Below are positions 51,356-60,519 of a stretch of 64,000 nucleotides of DNA, in pieces. The translations under genes were made by a program, and so were the position numbers. Origin of the DNA: Duganella sp. Root336D2. Lineage in GTDB: Bacteria > Pseudomonadota > Gammaproteobacteria > Burkholderiales > Burkholderiaceae_D. How positions within the stretch are numbered: the first letter of the stretch is position 1; every line of letters starts with the position of its first letter. Where the stretch lies: positions 124,264 through 188,263 of the forward strand of contig NZ_LMDB01000003.1 in assembly GCF_001425005.1 (NCBI RefSeq). The letters run 5' to 3'. The notes below the pieces were generated by a model that was given only the letters and a program-made list of their open reading frames with translations, was not told where the DNA came from and made no database searches.

Positions 51356-54300
51356 GTGCAGGACGAATCCAGCAAGCCCTTGCCGCCGTTGCGGTCGCAG
51401 ATTGCGCTGCTGGCGGCGGCTTGCGCCGCGCCTGCGCTGCTGGCCGTAGCCCTGCTGCTGGTGTACTTCCAGCAGCGCGACCTGGGCCGCGCGGAACTGC
51501 AGCTGCAGCGCATCGAACGCGCGGCCGCAGCCATCGTGGACCGCCAGTTGCTGGCCGCGCAAGCAGCGGCCATCATGCTGGCCAGCAGTCCCAGCGCCCG
51601 CAGCGGCGACCTGGTAGCCCTGCGCAGCCAGGCTGCGGGCGCCCTGCCGCCGGCCTTGCCCTATCTCTCGCACGTTCTTTTCACTGAAAACGGCGCAGCA
51701 CAGCTCATCGCCGGCAGTGCGCTGCCAATTGAGCGCGCCGCCAATGCGGCCCGCATCAAGTTTGCGCCAAACGCGCGATCGGCCGCCAGCCTGCTGCCCG
51801 CGAATGGCAAGGAACCGGCCCACATTGCAATCGACGTGCCGATCCAGCGCCCGGGCAAGCCGCAGGCGGCGCTGAGCGTCCTGCTGCCGGCCGACACGCT
51901 GGACAAGATCGCCGAGGAGATGCAGCTTCCGTCCGACGCCGTGATCGCCGTGCTGGCGCCCGACGGGCGCCTGGTGGCCCGCAGCCACGACGACGGGCGT
52001 TCCCGCGGGCAGCCTGCGGCAGAAGCCTTGCATGGCCTGCCACTGCAAGTCGGCTACCTGCGCGGCGCCGACAGTCCATGGAGCGTGGCGGTCGCCGCAC
52101 CCGGGCTTGGAGCGCTGAATGCCTTCGATGGCCTGTTCTTCGGTCTGGCCGTCGTGCTCGCGGCGCTGGTGCTGGCCGGTTTTGCCGCCGCAGCTTTGGC
52201 CGCGCGCCGCATCGCAAACTCCATCGATGCGCTGCACGCGCCGGCCCAGGCCTTGGGAAGCGGTGCCAGCATCGAAGCTCCGCACGTCTCCTTCCAGGAG
52301 GCGCGGCAGATTGGCGATACCCTGCTGCGGCTTGACCGCGACCTGACCCGCCATCGGCAAGACCTGGAACGCGTGGTCGAGGAGCGCACCCAGCAACTGG
52401 AAAATTCCAACGCCCTGCTGGAGACGATTTACGCCACGGCGCCGGTCGGCCTGAGTTTTGTCGATACCAGGCTGCGCATCCTGATGATCAACGACTACCT
52501 GGCATCGATGAACGGCCTGGCGGTCAACGACCATATCGGGCGCCGCTTCGATGAAGTGATCAGCGATCGCGCCTTGGTGGCGCAGGTGAACCAGGCCTAC
52601 CGCAAGGTCCTGGCCAACGGCGAAGCGGTGCCCAACGCCGAAATCTCCGGCAATACCTCGGCGCGCCCCGGCCGCAGCAGCCACTTCCTCACCGGCTATT
52701 TCCCGGTATTCGGCGCCGACGGCACGATGGTCGGCATCACGACCGTGCTCATGGATATCACCCAGCAGAAGGAGACGGAAGCCGCACTGCGCCAGTCCAA
52801 AGCCCTGTTCAAGTCCGTGCTGGAAAACATGCCGGCCATGGTGTTCGTCAAGGATGCCCAGCACCTGCGCTTTGAACTGCTGAACCGCCAGGGCGAATTG
52901 CTGCTCGGCCGTCCGCGCGAGGACTTGCTCGGCAAGAGCGACCGTGATTTCTTCCCGCCGGAGCAGGCGGCGGCCTTCCAGGAATCGGACCGCAAGGTGC
53001 TGGCCGGCGAGCAGGTCATGGAGATTCCGGAAGAAGCGCTACGCATCGCCGCCGGCGAAATGCGCTACCTCACCACGCGCAAGGTGGCGCTGCGCGACGA
53101 ACAAGGCATCGCCACCCACTTGCTGGGCATCTCGCTCGACATCACTGACCGCAAACGCGCGGACGAAGCCTTGCAGCAGACTTCCCTCAGCCTGGCGCGC
53201 AGCACCAGCTTCCTGCATACGGTGACGGAAAACCTGCCAGGCCTGGTGGCCTATTGGGATGCCGGGCTGCGCTGCCATTTCGCCAACAAGTATTTCCTGG
53301 CCTGGTTCGGCAAAACGCTGGAGCAAGCCATGGGCGAACCGATCGACCGCGTGCTGCCGGCCGGCCTGCTGGAACAGATCCGGCCCCATATCAATGCGGT
53401 GCTGGATGGCAGTCCGCAGCACTTCCTGCGCGAACTGGAACTGCCGACGGGCGAGCCGCGCTACGCGTGGATCAATTTCATCCCCGACCGTGGCGAATCG
53501 GGCGCCGTACGCGGCTTTTATGCCCTGGGTTCGGATGTTACTGAACTTAAGCGCGGCGAACTGAAATTGCAGGAGCTGAACGAACAACTGATGCGGGCGC
53601 GCGATCGCGCCGAAGCTGCCAGCCGGGCCAAGAGCGAATTCGTGGCAAACATGAGCCATGAGATCCGCACCCCGATGAATGCCATTACCGGGCTGGCGCG
53701 CCTGCTGGAAGAGGCGCCCCTGGAACGGCGCGAGCGCAGCTTTGTCAGCAAGATCCAGCTTGCGACGCAAAGCCTGCTGGGCGTGGTCAATGACGTGCTG
53801 GACTTCTCGAAGATCGAGGCCGGCCAGCTCCAGCTCGAGCAGGCGCGCTTCAACCTCGATCAGTTGCTGGCCGGGGCCGCCGTGCTGGTCGCCAACGGCG
53901 CCTGGGACAAAGGGGTGGAGCCGGTGTTTGACATCGCCCCCACACTGCCGGCCGAAATGGTGGGCGATGCGATGCGCTTGCAGCAGGTGCTGCTCAACCT
54001 CCTCAGCAATGCCATCAAATTCACCGAACGCGGCGAAGTCGTGTTGACCGTGCGCGAAACCGAAGGCAGCGCCAATTCGCTGGCATTGGAATTCACCGTG
54101 CGCGACACCGGCATCGGCATTCCGGCGGAGCAGCAGCACCATATGTTCGACGCTTTCTCCCAGGGCGACAGCAGCACCAGCCGCCGCTATGGCGGCACGG
54201 GGCTGGGACTGGCCATCGCGCGCCGCCTGTCGGACCTGATGGGCGGCGTCATCGACGTCGAAAGCACGCTGGGCCGGGGTTCCACCTTCCGCTTTACCTG

Positions 54301-55780
54301 CCCTTTGCAGCGCCTTGCCGACAGCGCTCCCCGGGAAGCGCCGGCCCGCCTGCGCGGCTTGACCGTACTGGCGGTCGACGATAACGCCTCCGTGCGCCAG
54401 GCCCTGCTGAGGGCCGGCCGGGCCCTGCAATGGACCACCGTCGCAGTGGCCAGTGCCGATCAAGGCTTGCAGGCGCTGCGCACGCGTCGCTTCGACCTGA
54501 TGATGCTCGACAGCGCGATGCCCGCCACCGACGGCGTCGCCATGCTGGTGCAGGCGCGCGACGAACACCTGGCCCTCCCCAAAATCGTGATGATGGCGCC
54601 GGAGCGCTCCAGCGACGATTTGCAGCAGCTGGCCGACAGCCTGCAAATCGACGCCGTGCTGGCCAAGCCATTTACCCCGTCGGGCCTGCGCGACGCCGCC
54701 CTGGCCGCACTCACCGGCGCCAACCAGCCCGAGCACCGCAGCGGTAATGCCGCGCTTTCCGGCAGCCTGGCGGGCATGCACTTGCTGCTGGTGGAAGACA
54801 ATGAGATCAACCAGGAAATGGCGCGCTACATCCTGCTCCATTGCGGCGCATTGGTGGAGGTGGCGTCCAACGGCGAGATCGCGCTCGACATGCTGCGCGA
54901 CGACCCGCAGCGCTTCGACGCGGTGCTGATGGACCTGCAGATGCCGGTGATGGACGGCTACCGCGCCACCGAATCGATACGCTCCATGGGCCTGCGCTCC
55001 CTGCCCATCATCGCCATGACCGCCAATGTCATGCCGGAAGACCGCATACGTGCCATTGAATCCGGCGTCGATGCGCATATCGCCAAACCTATCGATGTCG
55101 ACGAAATGATCGCCACCCTGACCCGGCTCGCACCGCTGCATCCGGAACTTGTCGGCGCCGCACAGCCGGGCGGGGAGCAGCGCAGCGACGGCTGCCCCGC
55201 CTCCGTGCCCGGCATCGACCTGGAAGCCGCGCTGCGGCGCGTCGCCGGCAACTATGCCGCCTTCGCCGGCCTGCTCAAGCGCTTCGAGAATTCGCAGGGC
55301 GACGCCGTGCGCGAAATACGCGACTGCCTGGCGCAGGACAAGCGCTATGCCGCCACGCGCGTGCTGCATCGCCTGAAGGGCGTGGCCGCCAACCTCGGCG
55401 CCAGCGAGGTGGCCCGCCTCAGCGCCCAGGTGGAAGCCGCCGTTGCCGAAGGCCAGGACAGCTCGGCTGCCGCCCTGCTGCTGTCGCTGGAACAGGCGCT
55501 GGCCGTGGTGATCAGCGCCGCGCGCGAGCTGCCGGTCCCGGTGCCCGCCGCAGCCAGCAGTACGCCGGTATCCAGCCTGCCGCAAGCCCTGGGCGACTTG
55601 CAGATGCTGCTCAGGAACAGCAATATGCGCGCGCTGGCCGCGTTCAAGGCCCTCAGCCCCGTCCTCGAACAGCGCTGCCCCGACCTCCTGCCCGCCTTGG
55701 CCAACGCCATCGAGACGCTTGACTTCACCAGTGCCGAACAACGGCTGCAGGAAATCATGAAACGGGAGGAAACCGCATGA
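51356..55780 (+). CDS. Hybrid sensor histidine kinase with three PAS, two REC and one Hpt domain
   Basis: The 1474-residue protein from GTG 51356 (GAAAGGA ribosome site) is a BarA-like multi-step phosphorelay sensor. Order: helix (about 15-38), periplasmic sensor (40-255), helix (256-283) with a HAMP-like linker, PAS (354-475), PAS (482-605), PAS (619-740), HisKA with H768 (NMSHEIRTPM), HATPase (about 870-985, DTGIGIP and GGTGLGLAIARRL), REC1 (Asp1052), REC2 (Asp1193, MDLQMPVMDGY) and Hpt (His1338, VLHRLKGVAANLG). All phospho-acceptor residues seem present. The periplasmic domain is not identified. It overlaps the downstream REC-GGDEF gene by four bases. Confidence 0.93.
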   Translation: MQDESSKPLPPLRSQIALLAAACAAPALLAVALLLVYFQQRDLGRAELQLQRIERAAAAIVDRQLLAAQAAAIMLASSPSARSGDLVALRSQAAGALPPALPYLSHVLFTENGAAQLIAGSALPIERAANAARIKFAPNARSAASLLPANGKEPAHIAIDVPIQRPGKPQAALSVLLPADTLDKIAEEMQLPSDAVIAVLAPDGRLVARSHDDGRSRGQPAAEALHGLPLQVGYLRGADSPWSVAVAAPGLGALNAFDGLFFGLAVVLAALVLAGFAAAALAARRIANSIDALHAPAQALGSGASIEAPHVSFQEARQIGDTLLRLDRDLTRHRQDLERVVEERTQQLENSNALLETIYATAPVGLSFVDTRLRILMINDYLASMNGLAVNDHIGRRFDEVISDRALVAQVNQAYRKVLANGEAVPNAEISGNTSARPGRSSHFLTGYFPVFGADGTMVGITTVLMDITQQKETEAALRQSKALFKSVLENMPAMVFVKDAQHLRFELLNRQGELLLGRPREDLLGKSDRDFFPPEQAAAFQESDRKVLAGEQVMEIPEEALRIAAGEMRYLTTRKVALRDEQGIATHLLGISLDITDRKRADEALQQTSLSLARSTSFLHTVTENLPGLVAYWDAGLRCHFANKYFLAWFGKTLEQAMGEPIDRVLPAGLLEQIRPHINAVLDGSPQHFLRELELPTGEPRYAWINFIPDRGESGAVRGFYALGSDVTELKRGELKLQELNEQLMRARDRAEAASRAKSEFVANMSHEIRTPMNAITGLARLLEEAPLERRERSFVSKIQLATQSLLGVVNDVLDFSKIEAGQLQLEQARFNLDQLLAGAAVLVANGAWDKGVEPVFDIAPTLPAEMVGDAMRLQQVLLNLLSNAIKFTERGEVVLTVRETEGSANSLALEFTVRDTGIGIPAEQQHHMFDAFSQGDSSTSRRYGGTGLGLAIARRLSDLMGGVIDVESTLGRGSTFRFTCPLQRLADSAPREAPARLRGLTVLAVDDNASVRQALLRAGRALQWTTVAVASADQGLQALRTRRFDLMMLDSAMPATDGVAMLVQARDEHLALPKIVMMAPERSSDDLQQLADSLQIDAVLAKPFTPSGLRDAALAALTGANQPEHRSGNAALSGSLAGMHLLLVEDNEINQEMARYILLHCGALVEVASNGEIALDMLRDDPQRFDAVLMDLQMPVMDGYRATESIRSMGLRSLPIIAMTANVMPEDRIRAIESGVDAHIAKPIDVDEMIATLTRLAPLHPELVGAAQPGGEQRSDGCPASVPGIDLEAALRRVAGNYAAFAGLLKRFENSQGDAVREIRDCLAQDKRYAATRVLHRLKGVAANLGASEVARLSAQVEAAVAEGQDSSAAALLLSLEQALAVVISAARELPVPVPAAASSTPVSSLPQALGDLQMLLRNSNMRALAAFKALSPVLEQRCPDLLPALANAIETLDFTSAEQRLQEIMKREETA

Positions 55781-56706
55781 CATGGACCGACCAGGCGCGC
55801 AACGGGCGCCTGCTGATCGTCGATGACGCCATGGAGAATATCCAGATCCTCAACCACGTCCTGGGCGAGGAGCATGAGGTGCTGTTTGCCATGAACGGCG
55901 AGAGGGCGCTGGAGCTGGCGCACCAGCACCAGCCCGACCTGATCCTGCTCGATGCGGTCATGCCGGGCATGGACGGCTACGAAGTCTGCGCCGCCCTGCA
56001 CGCCTCGTCGGATGTGCACGACATCCCGGTGATCTTCGTCATCGCGCTGACCACGCCCGAGGACGAGACGCGGGCGCTGGAGGCCGGCGCGGTGGATTTC
56101 ATCACCAAGCCTTTCAACGTCGCCGTCGTGCGCGCCCGCGTGCGCACCCACCTCACCCTGAAACGCCAGTCCGACGCCATGCGCGAACTGACGCTGACCG
56201 ACGCCCTGACCGGCGTTGCCAACCGGCGCAGCTTCAACGACGCGATCCAGAACGAGTGGCGCCGCTGCACCCGTTCCGCCACGCCGCTCTCGGTCATCAT
56301 GATCGACATCGACCACTTCAAGCGCTACAACGACGCTTACGGCCACCAGGCCGGCGACGCCTGCCTGGTCCAGGTGGCCGACACCATGCTGCAATGCGCC
56401 GGCCGCTCACCGGACCTGCTGGCGCGCTACGGCGGCGAAGAGTTCGTCATCCTGCTGCCCCAGGTCGACGCGCCAGGCGCGCAAACGGTGGCCGAGCGCA
56501 TCCTGGAGAGCGTACGGGCACTGGCCATCCCGCACCGCATGTCATCGGCAAGCGACATGGTGACGGTCAGCCTCGGGGTGTCCACCCTCATGCCGGGCAA
56601 GGTGGGAAATCCGGAGGCGCTGGTGCGCTGCGCCGACAATGCCCTGTACCAGGCCAAGGAAGATGGCCGCAACCGCTACCGCGTCGCGGACTGCGATCAG
56701 GAGTAG
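55777..56706 (+). CDS. Response-regulator diguanylate cyclase (REC-GGDEF)
   Basis: The 309-residue protein has an N-terminal receiver domain with phospho-acceptor Asp59 (LILLDAVMPGMDGYE) and a C-terminal GGDEF domain with an intact active site GGEEF (219-223). An RxxD inhibitory I-site (R210-D213) sits five residues upstream, so product inhibition by c-di-GMP is likely. It starts in an ATGA overlap with the hybrid kinase, so the kinase probably phosphorylates it. It is convergent with the MaoC gene and overlaps it by 10 bases. Confidence 0.95.
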   Translation: MTWTDQARNGRLLIVDDAMENIQILNHVLGEEHEVLFAMNGERALELAHQHQPDLILLDAVMPGMDGYEVCAALHASSDVHDIPVIFVIALTTPEDETRALEAGAVDFITKPFNVAVVRARVRTHLTLKRQSDAMRELTLTDALTGVANRRSFNDAIQNEWRRCTRSATPLSVIMIDIDHFKRYNDAYGHQAGDACLVQVADTMLQCAGRSPDLLARYGGEEFVILLPQVDAPGAQTVAERILESVRALAIPHRMSSASDMVTVSLGVSTLMPGKVGNPEALVRCADNALYQAKEDGRNRYRVADCDQE

Positions 56707-57155
56707 CGCCGCATCAGGAATTCCGCCACGCAGGCCGGCTTCTCGCTGCCCTCGCATTCGACTGTCACCTCCCAGGCCAGCTGGTGGCCGCCGGCTACCG
56801 GCGCAATGCTGCGCAGGACGACATGGCCGCGCACGCGGCTGCCCACCGGCACCGGTGCCGGAAAGCGGACCTTGTCCAGGCCGTAGTTCAAACCCATGCG
56901 CATGTCTTCCATGAACACCGCGTCCTGCAGCAGGCCGGGCAACAGCGATAGTGTCAGGAAACCGTGTGCCACCGTGCCGCCGAAGGGCGATTCGGCGGCG
57001 GCGCGCAGCGGTTCGGTGTGGATCCATTGCTGGTCGTTGGTCGAGGCGCCGAACGTGTTCACCCTTTCCTGGGTGATGTCGACCCAGCCCGAAACGCCAA
57101 CTTCCTGCCCGACCAACGCTTCCAGCTCCCCAACATTACGTACCAAACGCGCCAT
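56697..57155 (-). CDS. MaoC-like enoyl-CoA hydratase
   Basis: The 152-residue protein from ATG 57155 is a hot-dog-fold MaoC dehydratase (R-specific hydratase type), which hydrates enoyl-CoA. The conserved block is SPFGGTVAHGFLTLSLLPG, with the hydratase-2 His and surrounding residues, preceded by NDQQWIHTEP with the candidate catalytic Asp. It overlaps the upstream acyl-CoA dehydrogenase stop by one base. It is the last gene of the operon that starts at 59479. A longer frame upstream is a shadow of the dehydrogenase. Confidence 0.9.
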   Translation of the reverse strand: MARLVRNVGELEALVGQEVGVSGWVDITQERVNTFGASTNDQQWIHTEPLRAAAESPFGGTVAHGFLTLSLLPGLLQDAVFMEDMRMGLNYGLDKVRFPAPVPVGSRVRGHVVLRSIAPVAGGHQLAWEVTVECEGSEKPACVAEFLMRRYS

Positions 57156-58279
57156 CAGCCTGCCTCCTTGAATCCTGGCTGCGCGATGAAGCGCTCCAGG
57201 TGATGATCCGCATCGCCCAGCGTGATCTCGATCATCGCCAGGCGTTTGAAATAATGGGCCGCAGGCAGTTCGTCCGTCACGCCCATGCCGCCGTGCAGCT
57301 GCACGGCCTGCTGGCCAACGAAGCGCGCCGCCTGTCCGACGCGCACTTTGGCGGCGGAAACCACGCGGCGGCGCTCCTCGTGATCGTTCGACCCCACTTT
57401 GACCGCGGCCAGCATGGCCATCGAACGCGCCTGTTCGAGGTGGATGAACATATCGGCCATACGGTGCTGCAGCGCCTGGAATTTCCCGATCGGCGCGCCG
57501 AACTGCTGGCGTGTCTTCAGGTATTCCAGTGTAGCGGCGAAAATGGCGTCCATGGCACCGATGGCTTCGGCGCAAAGCAGCGCAGCGCCGTAGTCGGCGC
57601 CAGCCTCGATCAGCGGCCAGCCTTTACCTTGCTCGCCGAGCAGCGTGCCCTGGGCATCCTTGAATTCAACCGTTGCAGCGCGCTGGCCGTCGATGGTTCG
57701 ATAGTCGGTAACCCGCACGCCCGGCGCGTTGCGCTGCACCAGGTATAGGGAGATGCCGTCGCTATCGCGCTGGGCGCCGCTGCTGCGAGCGGATACGATG
57801 AACGCGCCGGCCTGGCCGCCATGCAGGACCACCGTCTTGCGGCCGCTGATCGCCCCGGCGCCAGCGCTGTCCGTGGCCAGTAGGTCGTTCAGCGCGTGGC
57901 GGGACTGCTGCTCACCCAATGCACACGCCAGTTTCAGCTCACCCGCCGCGACACGCTCCAGCAACGCCTCCTGCCCGCCCGCCAACTTGAGGAACTGCGT
58001 ACCGAGCACGGTGGCAAAGTACGGCTCGACCACCAGGCCCCGCCCCAGTTCCTGCATCACGACCATCATGTCGAGCGCGCTGCCGTTGAAACCGCCCTGC
58101 TGCTCCGGTACCGGCAGCGCCAGCATTCCCAGCTCCACCAGCGTGGCCCAGGCTTCGCCGGAAACGCCAGCTTCGGAGTGGATAATTTTCTTGCGCGCCT
58201 CAAAGCTGTAATCCTTGTCGACCCAGCGGCGCAGCGCATCGGCAAATTGCTGTTGTTCTTCCTTGAATGTGAAATCCAT
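57155..58279 (-). CDS. Acyl-CoA dehydrogenase
   Basis: The 374-residue flavoprotein belongs to the acyl-CoA dehydrogenase superfamily. It starts MDFTFKEEQQQFADALRRWVDKDY and contains ALLCAEAIGAMDAIFAATLEYLKTRQQFGAPIGKFQALQHRMADMFIHLEQARSM, the typical C-terminal helical domain, and ends near GMGVTDELPAAHYFKRLAMIEITLGDADHHLERF. The catalytic base is not obvious, so a dehydrogenase-like or heteromeric partner role is possible. It lies nine bases after the stop of the preceding dehydrogenase and overlaps the MaoC start by one base. Confidence 0.9.
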   Translation of the reverse strand: MDFTFKEEQQQFADALRRWVDKDYSFEARKKIIHSEAGVSGEAWATLVELGMLALPVPEQQGGFNGSALDMMVVMQELGRGLVVEPYFATVLGTQFLKLAGGQEALLERVAAGELKLACALGEQQSRHALNDLLATDSAGAGAISGRKTVVLHGGQAGAFIVSARSSGAQRDSDGISLYLVQRNAPGVRVTDYRTIDGQRAATVEFKDAQGTLLGEQGKGWPLIEAGADYGAALLCAEAIGAMDAIFAATLEYLKTRQQFGAPIGKFQALQHRMADMFIHLEQARSMAMLAAVKVGSNDHEERRRVVSAAKVRVGQAARFVGQQAVQLHGGMGVTDELPAAHYFKRLAMIEITLGDADHHLERFIAQPGFKEAG

Positions 58280-58288
58280 GCCGCCCCC

Positions 58289-59479
58289 TTACAATCCCAG
58301 GATCATCTGGGTGATGATGTTCTTCTGGATTTCGTTCGAACCACCGTAGATCGAAGTCTTGCGGAAATTGAAGTAGTAAGCGGCCAGCGGCGCCGCATCA
58401 TCGGCCCCGGCCAGCGCATGTTCGCGCTCGCCGTCCAGGTAATCCGGATCGAACGGCAAGGCTTGCGGACCGAGGGCTTCCACCATCAATTCGGTCAGCA
58501 TCTGCTGGATCTCGGAGCCGCGCACCTTCAGCACCGACGCCTGCGGCCCCGGACCGTGCGCCTCCTGCGCGATAGTGCGCAACACCGTCACTTCCAGCGC
58601 CATCAACTCGATTTCAAGGTTCGCCACGCGCGCAGCGAACAGCGGATCGTCCAGCAATGGCTTGCCGTTCTTCTGCTCCTGCTTCGCGACCTTTTTCAGG
58701 AACAGCAGCTCGCGCATGGAGCGCCCGACTGCCGCAATACCGGTGCGCTCGTGGCCAAGCAGGTACTTGGCATAGGTCCAGCCCTTATTCTCCTTGCCGA
58801 CCAGGTTCGCCACAGGCACCCGCACGTTGTCGAAGAAGACTTCATTCACTTCGTGGTCTTCATCCAGCATGATGATCGGGCGCACGATGATGCCGGGCGT
58901 CTTCATGTCGATCAGCAGGAAGGAGATGCCCTCCTGCTTGCGCACGTTCTGGTCGGTGCGCACCAGGCAGAAGATCATGTCGGCATGCTGACCCAGCGTG
59001 GTCCAGGTCTTCTGGCCATTGACGACGTAATGATCTCCGTCACGCACTGCCGTGGTTTTCAGCGAAGCCAGGTCGGAGCCGGCGCCCGGTTCCGAATAAC
59101 CCTGGCACCACCAATCGGTGCAATCGAGGATGCGCGGCAGGTAGAAGGCTTTTTGTTCGGGACTGCCGAAAGCCATGATGACTGGCGCCACCATATTGAC
59201 GCCGAAAGGCAGGATGGGCGGGGTGCCGGCAATCGCGCACTCCTCTTCCCAGATGTGGCGCTGGGTGGCATCCCAGCCAGGGCCGCCGGATTCGGTCGGC
59301 CACGCCGGCGCCGCCCAGCCTTGTCCCGCAACGATCTTATGCCAGCGCACATAGTCTTCGCGCTTCAGGCGCAAGTGCTTGCGGACTTTGGCTTGCAGGT
59401 CGGCCGGCAGGTTTGCTGCCAGGAAAGCACGCACTTCAGCGCGGAAGGCCTCATCCCTGGCAGAGTAATTCAGGTCCAT
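58289..59479 (-). CDS. Acyl-CoA dehydrogenase
   Basis: The 396-residue enzyme has all ACAD landmarks: GYSEPGAGSDLASLKTTAVRDGDHYVVNGQKTWTT (FAD binding and substrate loop), a middle beta domain, and the C-terminal YGGSNEIQKNIITQMIL, where Glu of GSNEIQ is common. It resembles ACADs that act with a partner subunit, because two dehydrogenases sit in tandem. A strong AAGGAGA site precedes the ATG. It is first in the three-gene operon and lies 31 bases from an operator-like site. Substrate unknown. Confidence 0.92.
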   Translation of the reverse strand: MDLNYSARDEAFRAEVRAFLAANLPADLQAKVRKHLRLKREDYVRWHKIVAGQGWAAPAWPTESGGPGWDATQRHIWEEECAIAGTPPILPFGVNMVAPVIMAFGSPEQKAFYLPRILDCTDWWCQGYSEPGAGSDLASLKTTAVRDGDHYVVNGQKTWTTLGQHADMIFCLVRTDQNVRKQEGISFLLIDMKTPGIIVRPIIMLDEDHEVNEVFFDNVRVPVANLVGKENKGWTYAKYLLGHERTGIAAVGRSMRELLFLKKVAKQEQKNGKPLLDDPLFAARVANLEIELMALEVTVLRTIAQEAHGPGPQASVLKVRGSEIQQMLTELMVEALGPQALPFDPDYLDGEREHALAGADDAAPLAAYYFNFRKTSIYGGSNEIQKNIITQMILGL

Positions 59480-59509
59480 GCTGTCTCCTTGAATTGGTCG
59501 CGCCAGCGA

Positions 59510-59524
59510 AATAGCACGACCGTT
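59510..59524. promoter_or_regulatory. Operator-like site upstream of the acyl-CoA dehydrogenase operon
   Basis: AATAGCACGACCGTT matches the site at 48972-48986 at 13 of 15 positions, and the core ACGACCGT is nearly palindromic. It lies 31 bases upstream of the dehydrogenase ATG at 59479. The placement in front of both ACAD operons suggests the same repressor controls them. Confidence 0.5.
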
Positions 59525-59533
59525 TCAAAGAGT

Positions 59534-60175
59534 CTACAGCGCTTTGCGCCTCCGCGCCACAAAGCCAATCAGACCCAGGCCGGCCAGCAACATGCCATAT
59601 TCGCCGGGTTCAGGGACGGGAGTGGTAATGCCATCCATCTCGCGCCCGAAGATGGTCAGGTTGGAGATCCCGGGATTGGACTGGTTATTGCCGGTGAACC
59701 ATTCGATATTCCAGGTGCCGCTCAATGTCTGGCCAGCGTCGATGCTCTGGTTATCGAACAGGAAGGCAGCGGCGCCATTTGCAGCCTTGAGCGACAGCAC
59801 CAGGTCGAGGGAAACACCCTGGGTCGCGCTGGTATTGGTGATGGACCAGGTGCCGGTCCTGCCGTCGCCTGCATCGAAGCTGAAGTCCAGCGTACTGTAC
59901 AGGCTAAAGCCCGAGCCTGAGCCGCCTTCATGCTTGCCCAGCAAGGTCCAGTCGCCGCCGCCTAAGCCGTCGAAAGCGCCGCCCATGCCGCTGGTATTGC
60001 CGCGCAGGCCGGCTTGCGGATTCCAGCCCGGGGTGAAGACGAAGGCGTCGGCGCTTTGTGCGTCGAGCGTGGCGTCGTCTGCAGAGGTATTACCGATGGT
60101 TGTAGCGCCGAAGGCGCTTGCCGCCAGGAGCATGCTGCTGGCGGCCAATGCAAACTTCTTTGCAATTGGTTCCAT
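59534..60175 (-). CDS. PEP-CTERM sorting-domain protein
   Basis: The 213-residue protein from ATG 60175 has an N-terminal signal (about 1-23, ending SAFG) and a C-terminal VPEPGEYGMLLAGLGLIGFVARRRKAL, the PEP-CTERM signal: Pro-Glu-Pro, a helix and a basic tail. Exosortase (EpsH) cuts such proteins and they are exported together with exopolysaccharide. The body is Gly/Ser/Asn-rich with no known domain. An AGAAGGGG ribosome site precedes the ATG. No exosortase gene is in this window. Confidence 0.92.
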   Translation of the reverse strand: MEPIAKKFALAASSMLLAASAFGATTIGNTSADDATLDAQSADAFVFTPGWNPQAGLRGNTSGMGGAFDGLGGGDWTLLGKHEGGSGSGFSLYSTLDFSFDAGDGRTGTWSITNTSATQGVSLDLVLSLKAANGAAAFLFDNQSIDAGQTLSGTWNIEWFTGNNQSNPGISNLTIFGREMDGITTPVPEPGEYGMLLAGLGLIGFVARRRKAL

Positions 60176-60519
60176 TCCGATTCCCCTTCTTGTGAAGTTG
60201 AGACTGCCACTTGAATGTAGCAATTTAGCGACCTCGACGGCGTTCATTACCTTTCCGAAATATAGTCACTCGCCCTCATGCATGGCGAAGGCAAAAGAAA
60301 CGCCGCAGATGGCCTATCCGCGGCGCAAATAAGGGGTATATAACTAGATTGTTCTCAGCAGCGGAGCTGCCGGGCCGGCACGGGGCCGACACTTTCATCT
60401 TATCAATTTTTACAACTCAGCACTCAATTTCTGCAATTCGTCGCATTTCGGCCATATGCATGGGGGATGGCCGATAGGATGCTCCCATCCCACTTAGCAT
60501 GTACAACAAGGACACAACC
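60176..60519. other. 344-base divergent gap with one hairpin and no gene
   Basis: The gap between the PEP-CTERM gene (minus) and the DUF2807-like gene (plus) has no supported coding region. It holds a hairpin at 60301-60325 (stem CGCCGC with GCGGCG plus an inner GAT/ATC pair). On the minus strand the hairpin is followed by TTTCTTTT, like a terminator or leader attenuator. It is A/T-rich near 60325-60430, where promoters for both genes could lie. Confidence 0.5.
60301..60325 (-). terminator. Leader hairpin upstream of PEP-CTERM gene
   Basis: Stem 60301-60306/60320-60325 plus 308-310/316-318, loop GGCCT, followed on the minus strand by a T-rich run. It would lie in the 5' leader of the PEP-CTERM transcript if transcription starts upstream, a possible attenuator; otherwise it ends an unseen small transcript. 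Confidence 0.4.

Noticed and set aside
53039-55783. Long minus-strand frame (914 codons) opposite the hybrid kinase
   Set aside because: The sequence mirrors the kinase codon pattern, has no recognised motif and no ribosome site; rejected as a shadow.
57896-59920. Long plus-strand frame over the acyl-CoA dehydrogenase genes
   Set aside because: Antisense to clear dehydrogenase genes and PEP-CTERM; composition typical of reversed GC-rich coding DNA.
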